DNA of 22,013 bases from positions 1-22,013 of the IMG/VR virus record IMGVR_UViG_3300034119_000617; one strand, written 5' to 3'. Position numbers and translations under genes: made by a program. The DNA is from a virus. The notes beneath the pieces were generated by a model. That model ran no database searches, was not told where the DNA came from, and saw only the letters and a list, made by a program, of their open reading frames with translations. This document shows positions 6,455 through 12,849 of the stretch, piece by piece; within the stretch, counting starts at the first letter, position 1, and every line of letters starts with the position of its first letter.

Positions 6455-6840
6455 GCCGCCGAAGCATCGACGACAGTTTCGATAGGTGCAACCAAAACCG
6501 GAGGCGGCACCGGCGGTAAAGGCTGCGCCGCCCACGGCAACGGCAGCGCAACCACCGGAGGGTTGATCTGGTCGGCGATTTGTTTTGAGACGTTCGCTTC
6601 GATAGCGGTCTTATCGACACCGTTCTCGTAGCACCAGTTCAAGACTTGCTGCTCGGTCAGTTGATCGTAAGGCGTGAACTCACCAGACGGCGGCTGGAAC
6701 GAGCAGGAGCCGTAGCAAGTGCCGCTGTAGGTTTCGTCAGTGCCGTTGCATCGCCAATCGGCGGTGATTACGACATCGGTGAGTGAGCCTTCGATGGGCT
6801 TAACGAGAAGGCGTTCGATGATCCAAGAGAGGGTAGGCAT
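6451..6840 (-). CDS. DUF7936-like phage protein
   Basis: 129 aa. The N-terminal 80 residues carry a beta-rich pattern: WIIERLLVKPIEGSLTDVVI, TADWRCNGTD, then SGTCYGSCSF and FTPYDQLTEQQVLNWCYENG. This is the pattern I associate with small phage proteins of the DUF7936 type. The C-terminal ~45 residues are Pro/Val/Ala-rich and flexible. There are four Cys residues in the core (CNG, CYGSC, WCY). Function is unknown. It sits between the fibre-like gene and the lysis genes, so a virion or tail-associated role is likely. Confidence 0.65.
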   Translation of the reverse strand: MPTLSWIIERLLVKPIEGSLTDVVITADWRCNGTDETYSGTCYGSCSFQPPSGEFTPYDQLTEQQVLNWCYENGVDKTAIEANVSKQIADQINPPVVALPLPWAAQPLPPVPPPVLVAPIETVVDASAA

Positions 6841-6851
6841 GGTCGTTTAAA

Positions 6852-7820
6852 TTAGGCTGCTGCGATTGTGGTGATTGTGCCAGAGCTTCCACGGAACTTC
6901 AGCGCACCGGACTCGACGTAAAGTTGACCCATACCAGCAGGGGAGGTGCTTGGAGCGGTTCCATTTGCGATACCAATAACACCAACCGCAGATGTACCGA
7001 ATGCAGAAATGTTTCCAACCCCAACATTTCCACCATTTTGTATAACAAAACGAGTTGTTCCATCCTCCTGAATCTCAAACTGAAACGTTCCAGAGCGGTA
7101 TCCAGCGGACCATGTTTTTGCTCCTACCTTGGAGTTGAATTTAGCATACAAGCCAGCGGTTCCTTCGACCAAAATGATCGGTGCATCTCCCGTTGCAACT
7201 CCACCCACACCCAACCCCTTAGAGTTGAGGGTCATGGCGGTGGTGCCAGCTACGGACCAAGTGGCTACTCCGGTGGAGTCGATGTCATACCGTTGCACTC
7301 CGTTTGTCCAAAGCTGCACCGCATTAGTGGAAGCCTTAGCGTAAATACCATTTCCGGTCTGACCCGCTCCGGTGAACAGAGTATATCCAGAACTATCAAT
7401 CGCGAAAAACGCGCTATTGGTTCCATTGGTAAATCGAGCAATGTCTCCACTACCCTGAACATGAAGAAGATTGCCGGGACTCGCCGTACCAATACCCACC
7501 CGATGGTTCGTCGAATCAACCTTCAGCGTCGTGGTGTCCACCGTCAGAGCGCCGGTGATGGTGGCGGAGCCAGCGGTGACGAGTCCGGCAACGGTCAGTG
7601 CATCGGTTGTCTTGTTGTAAACCAGACCGGCATCGCCTGCCAGATTCGTTCCGCCATCATTGAAGATGACCTGAGTCGTCGCGCCGGGAAGGGCGACACC
7701 ACCGCCAAGAGCGGTGTATATCTCAGTGAAGTTCTGGTTGGTATAATCGAACGAGGTCCGCAGCGGCGTCCCCGTTCCGTCGTTCGGCGATGCGCCGATA
7801 TTGATGGTTTGCTTTGACAT
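6852..7820 (-). CDS. Tail-fibre or virion-appendage protein
   Basis: 322 aa. The N-terminus [20 protein letters not shown] followed by [16 protein letters not shown] is a recurrent phage motif found at the head of tail and fibre proteins. The middle is a series of short beta strands and Gly/Thr/Ser-rich turns, with a [20 protein letters not shown] unit that is common in fibre repeats, and repeated 'GVGxxxxG' pieces toward the end. It is predicted to be a trimeric beta-structured fibre that contacts the host surface. There is no visible intramolecular chaperone or depolymerase motif. A long open frame also exists on the other strand but is a shadow. Confidence 0.7.
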   Translation of the reverse strand: MSKQTINIGASPNDGTGTPLRTSFDYTNQNFTEIYTALGGGVALPGATTQVIFNDGGTNLAGDAGLVYNKTTDALTVAGLVTAGSATITGALTVDTTTLKVDSTNHRVGIGTASPGNLLHVQGSGDIARFTNGTNSAFFAIDSSGYTLFTGAGQTGNGIYAKASTNAVQLWTNGVQRYDIDSTGVATWSVAGTTAMTLNSKGLGVGGVATGDAPIILVEGTAGLYAKFNSKVGAKTWSAGYRSGTFQFEIQEDGTTRFVIQNGGNVGVGNISAFGTSAVGVIGIANGTAPSTSPAGMGQLYVESGALKFRGSSGTITTIAAA

Positions 7821-7847
7821 ATATGACTAAATGAATGTTACGTTGAC

Positions 7848-8057
7848 CTACAGAAATTCGGTCATGTCCGCCGTGATGATCGTCACGTCCGCGCTTATCA
7901 CCGTGTTATCCGCCGTGATATCCGCCATTCCGCCAAGAGTCGCCGCTTCCCAGAGTAGGCCAATCTCCAGCAGAATGCGTTCACGCGGACTCATGCACGA
8001 AGCTCCCTGAGCCTCCGCAATTAGTGTGGCCGCATCGGCACAAGAAATGTTTGCCAT
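7848..8057 (-). CDS. Small protein sharing an N-terminal domain with its neighbour
   Basis: 69 aa. Residues 1-42 (MANISCADAATLIAEAQG, Cys, then SPRERILLEIGLLWEA) match in spacing the start of the next gene upstream (8064-8501). The last third is a repetitive hydrophobic/acidic stretch (DITADNTVISADVTIITAD) that could form a small beta-solenoid or trimer tip. It is probably a virion decoration or adaptor protein; this is inferred from position and from the beta-structured partner. Confidence 0.6.
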   Translation of the reverse strand: MANISCADAATLIAEAQGASCMSPRERILLEIGLLWEAATLGGMADITADNTVISADVTIITADMTEFL

Positions 8058-8063
8058 GATATT

Positions 8064-8501
8064 TTAGAACGGATGCGAAGTGATGAACCAAGCCGTACCG
8101 TTCGAAATGATGGTAATCGAATTCCATTGCGGAGACAGCACATGTGTGGCCGCTCCGTCAATCGTCTCGGACGCATACGCATCAACCGTCACCGTATTCG
8201 CGCCAGCATTGATTCGCTTGAAAACATAGATACGACCAGCAACCAACGCCGCCGGGGGCAATGTCAGCGTAATCGCGCCAGCCGTCGCATCGCAGACCAG
8301 AAAGTAATCACCGCTCACCACGCTGCCGCTCGTCGTCACGCTCCGATACGCACCGCGTGTCGCGCCGCCGCCCTGAAGATACGTCGCAATGCGGTTCTCC
8401 AGCGCCAACTTGGCCAACTCAACCTCCCACGGTGAGCGACATCCCAGCGACGCCGCCTCGTTGATGAGCGTTGCCGCCTCGTCGCATGTGATGTTTGGCA
8501 T
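8064..8501 (-). CDS. Two-part virion protein: helical adaptor plus beta-sandwich-like domain
   Basis: 145 aa. Residues 1-45 (MPNITCDEAATLINEAASLG, Cys, SPWEVELAKLALENRIATYL) form a helical adaptor shared with the adjacent 69-aa protein. After a GGGATRG linker, residues ~52-145 are Ser/Thr/Gly-rich short strands (VVSGDYFLVCDATAGAITLTLPPA, in pieces) ending in NSITIISNGTAWFITSHPF. 'GAITLTLPPA' and 'GTAWFI' are typical of phage tail/head fibre domains. It is likely a head or tail decoration protein. Confidence 0.65.
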   Translation of the reverse strand: MPNITCDEAATLINEAASLGCRSPWEVELAKLALENRIATYLQGGGATRGAYRSVTTSGSVVSGDYFLVCDATAGAITLTLPPAALVAGRIYVFKRINAGANTVTVDAYASETIDGAATHVLSPQWNSITIISNGTAWFITSHPF

Positions 8502-8522
8502 ATCGTTCTATTGGAAAATTGG

Positions 8523-8807
8523 TTATCGTGCCATCGGACCAGCGCCGCGCTGCATCACCTCGGCGATAAATCCACCGCCGCCGGGAGTCGCACCCTCCTC
8601 TACCTCCATCTCCTCCTCCTCACCGCGCTCGGCCAGCTTCTTGCCCTTGGATTTCTTCTCGTATCCGGGAATGGCCACACCATCAATCTCGATGACCTCC
8701 GCTTTGCCATTCTTGCCAAGAACGATAGTCGCCATAGTCTGGAACGCTTCGCCCTCCGCAAGGTTCTCGGGGATTTCTACGCCTTTTGGAATCGTAAATG
8801 ACGGCAT
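8523..8807 (-). CDS. Small acidic unknown virion-region protein
   Basis: 94 aa. The N-terminal half (FTIPKGVEIPENLAEGEAFQ, TMATIVLGKNGKAEVIEIDG) reads as a small beta-rich domain. A KKSKGKK run is followed by a strongly acidic tract (RGEEEEMEVEEGA) and a Gly-rich tail. It is the first gene after the paired terminators downstream of the capsid gene. No family recognised. Confidence 0.6.
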   Translation of the reverse strand: MPSFTIPKGVEIPENLAEGEAFQTMATIVLGKNGKAEVIEIDGVAIPGYEKKSKGKKLAERGEEEEMEVEEGATPGGGGFIAEVMQRGAGPMAR

Positions 8808-8863
8808 ACGGGGAGCATTACGCGACCTATTGGGATGTCAATGTCTAAGCGATAACGGGCAAT

Positions 8864-8901
8864 AAAAAACCCGCCACTAACTTTTCGGGCCAGTGACGGG
8901 G
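8864..8901 (-). terminator. Strong minus-strand rho-independent terminator
   Basis: On the minus strand, CCCGTCACT (8900-8892) pairs with AGTGGCGGG (8878-8870), 9 bp with one G-U pair, followed by TTTTTT (8869-8864). It is the second of two terminators after the capsid gene. Confidence 0.8.
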
Positions 8902-8936
8902 TGCCTCACAATAAGGCGCTTTACAAGACATTCAAC

Positions 8937-8999
8937 CTATTGATTCAACCGAGGCAACCCTAGCTCAGAGTTATCGTTGGGCAACACCAATTTTTCCAT
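8937..8999 (-). CDS. Candidate 20-residue peptide between two terminators
   Basis: The frame from ATG at 8999-8997 to TAG at 8939-8937 reads MEKLVLPNDNSELGLPRLNQ. There is no SD. It is listed because it sits alone between two terminators, and its composition (charged and Leu/Pro-rich) looks protein-like. It may equally be part of a small RNA. Low confidence. Confidence 0.2.
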   Translation of the reverse strand: MEKLVLPNDNSELGLPRLNQ

Positions 9000-9044
9000 G
9001 CGAAGTAAAAACAGGAAATCTTTGAACCTCGTCAAGTGTAGGCA

Positions 9045-9074
9045 CAAAAAACCCGCAAGCCTTTCGACCTGCGG
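9045..9074 (-). terminator. Minus-strand terminator just after the capsid gene
   Basis: On the minus strand, CCGCAGG (9074-9068) pairs with CTTGCGG (9059-9053), 7 bp with one G-U pair, followed by a run of T (9051-9045). It begins 24 bases after the capsid stop codon. Confidence 0.8.
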
Positions 9075-9097
9075 ATTCTTGCGTTTTGCTGAGGAAA

Positions 9098-10336
9098 TCA
9101 GCTACAGATGACCTGTGTGAGCGCTCCTGAACAACGACGGAAGATAATAGTCATTCCCTGGTTTGCGAATATCGGTTCGGCGGCATGCACGAACTCAGCG
9201 TAATGCTGACCCTTCTTCTCCAGCGGATCGGCGCAATCCACATCGAGCTTGTAGGCACCCGTCACCCACTGCCACTCGCCCATGTAGTTGGTCGGCATCC
9301 AGCTCAGATCGCCAACCCGATTGACGGGCCGAACGATGTGGCTCTTGAACACATACGGAGTCACGATGAACGCAGCCTCGTACGGAGCGGTCGTCCAGCT
9401 CGAATTGACGCTGAACACAGTACCCTTGGTGCCGCTCGCGCTGGTGAACGGCTGCACCAGCGTGTACTTGCCACCGGCATAAGTGAAGCGGGGCGGAAAC
9501 AGATTCGGCACATGGCGATAGTTCTTGATGACCCGATTCGCACCGATGCGCTTGAGCAACTCCGCACCGCTGCCACTGCCCATATCAGCCTGACGCAGAT
9601 CCTCGCGGAACGCGGGGTTGTTCTGAGCGATACGCTGCGAAGCCTCCAAGCCGATATATAGCGGAAATACCGGACCATCGCTGCTGTACGATATGAAACC
9701 GGAGCTATCAGGATTCGTCGCACCGTTACGGATCAACGTAGCAGCCGCGACATCCAGCATCTCCTGAGTCAACTCAGAGGTGGACTGATTGAGCGCCTGA
9801 CCAGCCGATCCGGTCTGAATCCACGGGAACTCATTCACGCCAGAGGGAATCGTCTCGACCTGAGTAAAGGACGAGTCGGCCACAGCCTTGATCGCGAACT
9901 TCGCGAACGTATTCTGATAGCGAGTCTCCCATGAACGCTGAGCGCGGATCGAGAGCTTCTCCAAGTACACGCGCAAGAACGCCTCGACGCGGTGGTCATA
10001 GGTCAGATCATCCTTACACAGGAGCGGACCTTTGAGGGCGAAACGCTCAGGACTCCAAGTGACGGCATTATAGCCGACCGGAACCTCGCTGTAAGTGACA
10101 TCGCAAGCGCCACCGTTCTCGCCACTGGCGAGCGTGATAGCCGACCACTCCTCAGCCGCAGTCGGCTCGATGGAAGTGGTGGTGAACGAGGTCTGGGTCA
10201 AGCCAGTACCCTGAGGATACTCTCCGCGCTCAATCATATTGAGCCACATCGAGCGATACGAGGCGCGTTTATAAACGTCCTGCGCGAGCGACTCAGTCGC
10301 TACGGCGAAGGCGTTGAAGACATTGGGACAAGCCAT
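9098..10336 (-). CDS. Major capsid protein (HK97-fold expected)
   Basis: 412 aa, the size of HK97-type major capsid proteins. Residues ~95-135 (FALKGPLLCKDDLTYDHRVE, then YLEKLSIRAQRSWETRYQN) look like the spine-helix region of such proteins. The end has EAAFIVTPYVFKSHIVRPVN and MGEWQWVTGAYKLDVDCADP. The length, lack of signal peptide or membrane segment, and isolation as a single-gene unit with its own terminator (a common way to allow high expression) support a major structural protein. Seven or so Cys are present, unusual for a capsid. No protease or scaffold is fused. The identification rests on recognised sequence style plus context; a structural prediction would settle it. Confidence 0.65.
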   Translation of the reverse strand: MACPNVFNAFAVATESLAQDVYKRASYRSMWLNMIERGEYPQGTGLTQTSFTTTSIEPTAAEEWSAITLASGENGGACDVTYSEVPVGYNAVTWSPERFALKGPLLCKDDLTYDHRVEAFLRVYLEKLSIRAQRSWETRYQNTFAKFAIKAVADSSFTQVETIPSGVNEFPWIQTGSAGQALNQSTSELTQEMLDVAAATLIRNGATNPDSSGFISYSSDGPVFPLYIGLEASQRIAQNNPAFREDLRQADMGSGSGAELLKRIGANRVIKNYRHVPNLFPPRFTYAGGKYTLVQPFTSASGTKGTVFSVNSSWTTAPYEAAFIVTPYVFKSHIVRPVNRVGDLSWMPTNYMGEWQWVTGAYKLDVDCADPLEKKGQHYAEFVHAAEPIFANQGMTIIFRRCSGALTQVICS

Positions 10337-10370
10337 ATTGAGAAAAATTAAACCGACGTTATCTGCATTT

Positions 10371-10387
10371 GGTAGGCCATTCTATCC
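10371..10387. repeat. 17-base direct repeat, copy 1
   Basis: GGTAGGCCATTCTATCC, identical to 14104-14120. On the minus strand it carries a TAGAAT hexamer 44 bases before the capsid ATG. Confidence 0.5.
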
Positions 10388-10439
10388 ATCCATCAAACGA
10401 TGGCGGACCGGACCTACGCGTTCTGACCGATGCGGAGCG

Positions 10440-10517
10440 TCATTGCCGCTTAGACAGTTTTGCGATGGCTGACCAAGCCTCCGCCTTGCTTAGGGTCGAT
10501 AAGCCGGATGGATACAT
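10440..10517 (-). CDS. Candidate 25-residue micro-ORF before the capsid gene
   Basis: The frame from ATG at 10517-10515 to TGA at 10442-10440 encodes an amphipathic helical peptide, MYPSGLSTLSKAEAWS then AIAKLSKRQ. It begins inside the 7-bp hairpin at 10511-10527. There is no SD. It may be a leader peptide or chance. Confidence 0.25.
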   Translation of the reverse strand: MYPSGLSTLSKAEAWSAIAKLSKRQ

Positions 10518-10536
10518 TTTATGTATCACGAGTCAA

Positions 10537-11064
10537 TTAGAATATAGTTACCTCGTCGGTCAGCTCGCTCTGATCCGCCATGTAGCTTTTGTATCCCTTG
10601 ATGATCGTTCCGATCCTGTGCGGCTGGATGATATGTTCCTTCGCGATGAATCCCCTGAACGTATACGGACCGGGGAATTGACCGATCATCAGCGCGTAGA
10701 AATCCACTCCGTCGGTCTTCGAACCTTTGCGAGCATCGACCAGTAGCTTGCCATTCTCGTACTTCGTCGTCTTCACATCGATGCGAATGCCCGGAGGGAT
10801 AGGCGGGATAATTGCGTCGTAGAGCGGGTGCGGAGGCTCGCGGTCCGTGTCGATGTCAGGATAGACATTGAATAGCTTACAGAAAGCTATCTCGCCGCAG
10901 ATGCCCTCCAGATCCACCGTCGAAGCGTCCTCTGGGCTAATCTTCAAGTTCGTCAGATTGAAATGACGATTATTGCCGGAACGATTCTTAGCCACAAAGT
11001 GGGCCAACTTCCTCTCAGCTTGATTGAGAGAAATAACTTGACCAATTTTAATTTTACTTAACAT
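10537..11064 (-). CDS. PD-(D/E)XK nuclease-like protein
   Basis: 175 aa from the ATG at 11064. An upstream TTG start is possible but is 6 bases longer and unsupported. Residues ~54-65 read LEGICGEIAFCKLF (helix with Glu), then LYDAIIPP (Asp before the strand), RIDVKTTKYENGKLLVDA (D-x-K core: D and K of the PD-(D/E)XK fold) and YALMIGQFPGPYTFRGFIAK. This E...D...DVK order is that of small restriction-like or phage nuclease-fold proteins. It may be a packaging/DNA-processing nuclease, or a defence-like enzyme. It lies between the HTH protein and the capsid gene; its partner is not known. Confidence 0.6.
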   Translation of the reverse strand: MLSKIKIGQVISLNQAERKLAHFVAKNRSGNNRHFNLTNLKISPEDASTVDLEGICGEIAFCKLFNVYPDIDTDREPPHPLYDAIIPPIPPGIRIDVKTTKYENGKLLVDARKGSKTDGVDFYALMIGQFPGPYTFRGFIAKEHIIQPHRIGTIIKGYKSYMADQSELTDEVTIF

Positions 11065-11240
11065 GGTCAAAAAGACGGAAAATTTTTGAGGGGGGTATCG
11101 TAAACGAAGCCGTCCCCAAAAGGGGGTGCCCTACTTTGCCTCACAAAGTGTGCCAATCCTAGGAAAAAAAATCCTTTTGTTCCATTAGATTATCTAATCC
11201 TGAACATAAGTTTCTACGTGTTGCACAAACACTGTTATCT
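11065..11240 (-). other. 176-base gap between the HTH and nuclease-like genes
   Basis: Holds a GC-rich hairpin CCCC-N5-GGGG (minus strand, around 11113-11127), a 13-base palindrome TTAGATTATCTAA (11186-11198) and a run of eight A/T (11163-11172). No gene is supported. The palindrome may be an operator; the A/T tract may help termination after the HTH gene. Confidence 0.4.
11186..11198. promoter_or_regulatory. 13-base palindrome, possible operator
   Basis: TTAGATTATCTAA reads identically on both strands apart from the central base. It lies in the gap 42 bases after the HTH gene. Binding by a dimeric regulator is possible; no promoter is clear around it. Confidence 0.35.
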
Positions 11241-11669
11241 TCACTTCGAGACGACGACTTCTGCGAATCTATCTGGCATCGAACCAAGGAGATTAATCGA
11301 CACGCTGGTCGCTTCTCCAGCTTCACTCCATCCGAACACAAGCGCGCTCCGCTTGGCTACGCTGTTCAGTATCGTCTCGCGAGTTGCCTCGTCCTTGATG
11401 CCATCTAGATCATAAGAGTCAACGCGCTCAAGCGTAGAAGCCGCGTCGGCCGCGAGCTTAGAACGCACTAAAGCCGATAGACTTTCTAGGGATTGAGTTT
11501 CTTTAGTGGAAACTATGTCACGCATTCCCTTTCTGAACTTCGTCCAGTCGTCCCGTGAAGCTTTGGACTGTAGAGTTGACTGAACTATTCCCGTTTCGCT
11601 TGAAATCGCTTTCCATGACTTTCCCGCCAAATACAAAGCCTTCGCCTTTTCCCATGCCTTCCCTTTCAT
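11241..11669 (-). CDS. HTH protein, small terminase subunit-like
   Basis: 142 aa. Residues ~5-40 (EKAKALYLAGKSWKAISSET, GIVQSTLQSKASRDDW) form a helix-turn-helix of the type at the start of phage small terminases and other DNA-binding proteins. The middle is helical, and the end GEATSVSINLLGSMPDRFAE resembles the C-terminus of small terminase-like proteins. A small terminase would recognise the packaging site. No large terminase follows on this strand, so a transcriptional regulator is the main alternative, consistent with its position at the divergent control region. A perfect 7-bp inverted repeat lies 5 bases before the ATG. Confidence 0.5.
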   Translation of the reverse strand: MKGKAWEKAKALYLAGKSWKAISSETGIVQSTLQSKASRDDWTKFRKGMRDIVSTKETQSLESLSALVRSKLAADAASTLERVDSYDLDGIKDEATRETILNSVAKRSALVFGWSEAGEATSVSINLLGSMPDRFAEVVVSK

Positions 11670-11673
11670 GCCA

Positions 11674-11696
11674 AGTACCTTGCAAGCCTAGGTACT
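11674..11696. promoter_or_regulatory. Inverted repeat AGTACCT-N9-AGGTACT
   Basis: A perfect 7-bp inverted repeat directly upstream of the HTH gene's ATG (11669). It could be an autoregulatory operator for the HTH protein or an mRNA hairpin that hides the start. The half-sites are 16 bases centre to centre, slightly longer than a typical one-turn dimer spacing. Confidence 0.45.
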
Positions 11697-11827
11697 CTTT
11701 CGCAAGGCGAGTTTTCCCCCTTCATTCCCCTTCACCAGTCGCTTTCCTAGAATTTATTTCCCCCCCCATTTCCCCCAATGAAATCAGCCCTTTTCACTCT
11801 TTCTCAAAAGAAAAGACAAGATTTATT

Positions 11828-11856
11828 TTGACTCTCTCCCCTCTCTCCCCTAGTCT
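11828..11856 (+). promoter_or_regulatory. Sigma70-like promoter for the plus-strand early array
   Basis: TTGACT (11828-11833), a 17-base spacer, and TAGTCT (11851-11856). The GTG of the first gene (11863) lies 7 bases after the -10, exactly where transcription should start, so the message may be leaderless. The -10 is weak (3 of 6). Confidence 0.5.
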
Positions 11857-11862
11857 GTACCC

Positions 11863-12030
11863 GTGAAAGAAAAGCAAGCCGTTCGGCAAGTCCTGATTCA
11901 AGCGGAAAGCGCAGCAAAGTCCGGTGACTTGAAGCAAGTTGAAAAGCTTTTGAAGCAAGCCCATTCGATTCGTTCCAAAGCCGGTCTACCTAAGCTTTCC
12001 GATATCGGCCTGTCGTTCGAATACTTTTAA
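11863..12030 (+). CDS. Small basic helical protein, first gene of the early array
   Basis: 55 aa from GTG at 11863; no SD. The sequence KEKQAVRQVLIQAESAAKS and LKQVEKLLKQAHSIRSKAGL forms two amphipathic helices, ending in an aromatic GLSFEYF tail. Basic and soluble. No family recognised. The start may coincide with the promoter's transcription start, implying a leaderless message. Confidence 0.55.
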   Translation: MKEKQAVRQVLIQAESAAKSGDLKQVEKLLKQAHSIRSKAGLPKLSDIGLSFEYF

Positions 12031-12034
12031 TCCC

Positions 12035-12142
12035 ATGCGCCGCATCACCATCAAACGACTCCTCATTGCAGCCGCAATCATCTCTCTCGTCCTAATCCAA
12101 GCATATCTAGAAACGACACTCGGCTTCACTCCAAACCACTAA
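12035..12142 (+). CDS. 35-residue single-span membrane peptide
   Basis: ATG at 12035 follows the previous stop by 4 bases with the box AATCCC directly before it. The sequence has basic MRRITIKR, a membrane helix (LLIAAAIISLVLIQAYL) and a short polar end. A positive N-terminus predicts the C-terminus outside. Unknown; small phage membrane peptides of this kind can target host envelope proteins. Confidence 0.5.
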   Translation: MRRITIKRLLIAAAIISLVLIQAYLETTLGFTPNH

Positions 12143-12151
12143 ACAAATCCC

Positions 12152-12292
12152 ATGACCTACACTTTCGAAGTCTTTGAAAAGCTTCTCAACCGAAACTTTA
12201 CTATTCGAATGGATTTCAAATCCGATTCTGATTTCAGACTTTACGTTTACTCCATGTATTCCGGCAATTGGAAGCTGATTTCAAAGCTTTGA
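12152..12292 (+). CDS. Small unknown protein (46 aa)
   Basis: ATG at 12152 preceded by AAATCCC. The sequence has alternating hydrophobic and polar residues (YTFEVFEKLLNRNFTIRMD, FRLYVYSMYSGNWKLIS), suggesting a small beta-sheet. A hairpin lies 10 bases after the stop. No family recognised. Confidence 0.5.
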   Translation: MTYTFEVFEKLLNRNFTIRMDFKSDSDFRLYVYSMYSGNWKLISKL

Positions 12293-12302
12293 ATCCTGAA
12301 CC

Positions 12303-12328
12303 ACTGGCCTTCGGCAACGGAGGCCAGT
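12303..12328 (+). promoter_or_regulatory. Intercistronic hairpin 1 (GGCAAC loop)
   Basis: ACTGGCCTTC (12303-12312) pairs with GGAGGCCAGT (12319-12328), 10 bp with one G-U, around loop GGCAAC. No T-run follows, so it is not a classical terminator. It is one of three hairpins with the same loop core in this array. Confidence 0.55.
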
Positions 12329-12361
12329 ATTCAGCGTTCAAACTCAATCAAATCAAATCCC

Positions 12362-12544
12362 ATGAAAGTCCTTGAATTTATCCGCCTCCGTTCCTTTGAA
12401 GATCCTTTCGTCATGGACGGTGAAAAGTGGCAATTCGTCACCGTCAAACGCGCCGACGGGGCAGAGGATATTGGAGTCTATCGCTTTGCGACGGACCTTT
12501 GCCATGACTACGCGGACTTTCGCGCCCTCTTTAACTTAGCCTGA
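12362..12544 (+). CDS. Small unknown early protein (60 aa)
   Basis: ATG at 12362 with leader ATCAAATCAAATCCC directly before it and no SD. Charged and aromatic: LEFIRLRSFEDPFVMDGEKW, then VTVKRADGAEDIGVYRF. Probably a compact alpha/beta fold. A hairpin with the array's typical loop follows the stop. No known family recognised. Confidence 0.6.
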   Translation: MKVLEFIRLRSFEDPFVMDGEKWQFVTVKRADGAEDIGVYRFATDLCHDYADFRALFNLA

Positions 12545-12548
12545 TTCC

Positions 12549-12584
12549 CCGCGTTTCCCTTCGGGCAACTGAAGGGAATAGCGG
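12549..12584 (+). promoter_or_regulatory. Intercistronic hairpin 2 (GGCAAC in loop)
   Basis: TTCCCTTC (12555-12562) pairs perfectly with GAAGGGAA (12571-12578) around GGGCAACT. An outer CCGC (12549-12552) can pair with GCGG (12581-12584). No T-run. Confidence 0.55.
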
Positions 12585-12618
12585 CGAATTAAAGCCGACC
12601 AAATCCAAATCAAATCCC

Positions 12619-12849
12619 ATGAAGCCAATCCTCTACCTCGCGCCACAATCTAAAGTCCGCCGAACCTTTCCCCGCGCAAATGAATCCGCGCATTATGTCA
12701 CCGGCAATTCACCGGAGCCTGTAGTCAAGTGGTATGGTTCAGTCAAACCCGGCGAAGTTCACGTTGACCTTTTCAACGGAGAAAACCTTACCGTTCAAAC
12801 CGGCAAGGGATACTTGCTAGGAATCCATGAAGTCGAAACTCGCGCTTAA
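12619..12849 (+). CDS. Small unknown early protein (76 aa)
   Basis: ATG at 12619 preceded by AAATCCAAATCAAATCCC, a run of the array's start-box units. The sequence is beta-rich and basic at the front (YLAPQSKVRRTFPRA), with a GEVHVDLFNGENLTVQTGKG part resembling a small beta-barrel. It ends 20 bases before the next start. No family recognised. Confidence 0.6.
   Translation: MKPILYLAPQSKVRRTFPRANESAHYVTGNSPEPVVKWYGSVKPGEVHVDLFNGENLTVQTGKGYLLGIHEVETRA

Larger units (their letters stand above)
8808..9097 (-). other. 290-base gap between the capsid gene and the small virion genes
   Basis: Holds two minus-strand terminators (8864-8901 and 9045-9074). Between them is a 143-base stretch with a candidate 20-residue minus-strand reading frame. 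No conventional gene is seen. No good promoter was found for the downstream gene at 8523-8807, which may depend on read-through. Confidence 0.6.
10337..10536 (-). other. 200-base leader region of the capsid gene
   Basis: Contains a 7-bp hairpin GATACAT-TTT-ATGTATC (10511-10527), two very short minus-strand frames (25 residues at 10440-10517 and 13 residues at 10348-10389), and a 17-base sequence repeated at 14104-14120. A TAGAAT (-10-like) lies on the minus strand within the repeat but no matching -35 is evident. No SD precedes the capsid ATG. Confidence 0.5.
11670..11862. promoter_or_regulatory. Divergent control region, pyrimidine-rich on the plus strand
   Basis: A 193-base region between divergent genes. 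It holds a 7-bp inverted repeat (11674-11696), several C and CT tracts (TTTCCCCCCCC near 11758-11768; CTCTCCCC repeats at 11834-11850) and a near-consensus plus promoter (11828-11856). An unrelated open frame across it is composition-driven and rejected. Confidence 0.6.

Noticed and set aside
6924-7817. 297-aa plus-strand open frame
   Set aside because: Lies wholly antisense to the fibre-like gene at 6852-7820, is Ser/Arg-rich as expected of a shadow, has no start signal and resembles no protein.
8940-9040. tRNA-like pieces (CTAGCTCAG and a possible T-arm)
   Set aside because: Acceptor and T-arm stems do not pair and no anticodon arm of the right size forms.
9185-9661. 158-aa plus-strand frame within the capsid gene
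   Set aside because: Antisense shadow of the capsid coding sequence.
10369-10746. 125-aa plus-strand open frame before the capsid gene
   Set aside because: More than half overlaps the PD-(D/E)XK-like gene on the other strand; no SD or start box. The first part is antisense to the micro-ORFs and leader of the capsid gene.
11555-11866. 103-aa plus-strand frame across the divergent control region
   Set aside because: Pro/Ser/Phe-rich because of the CT tracts, partly antisense to the HTH gene, no start signal.
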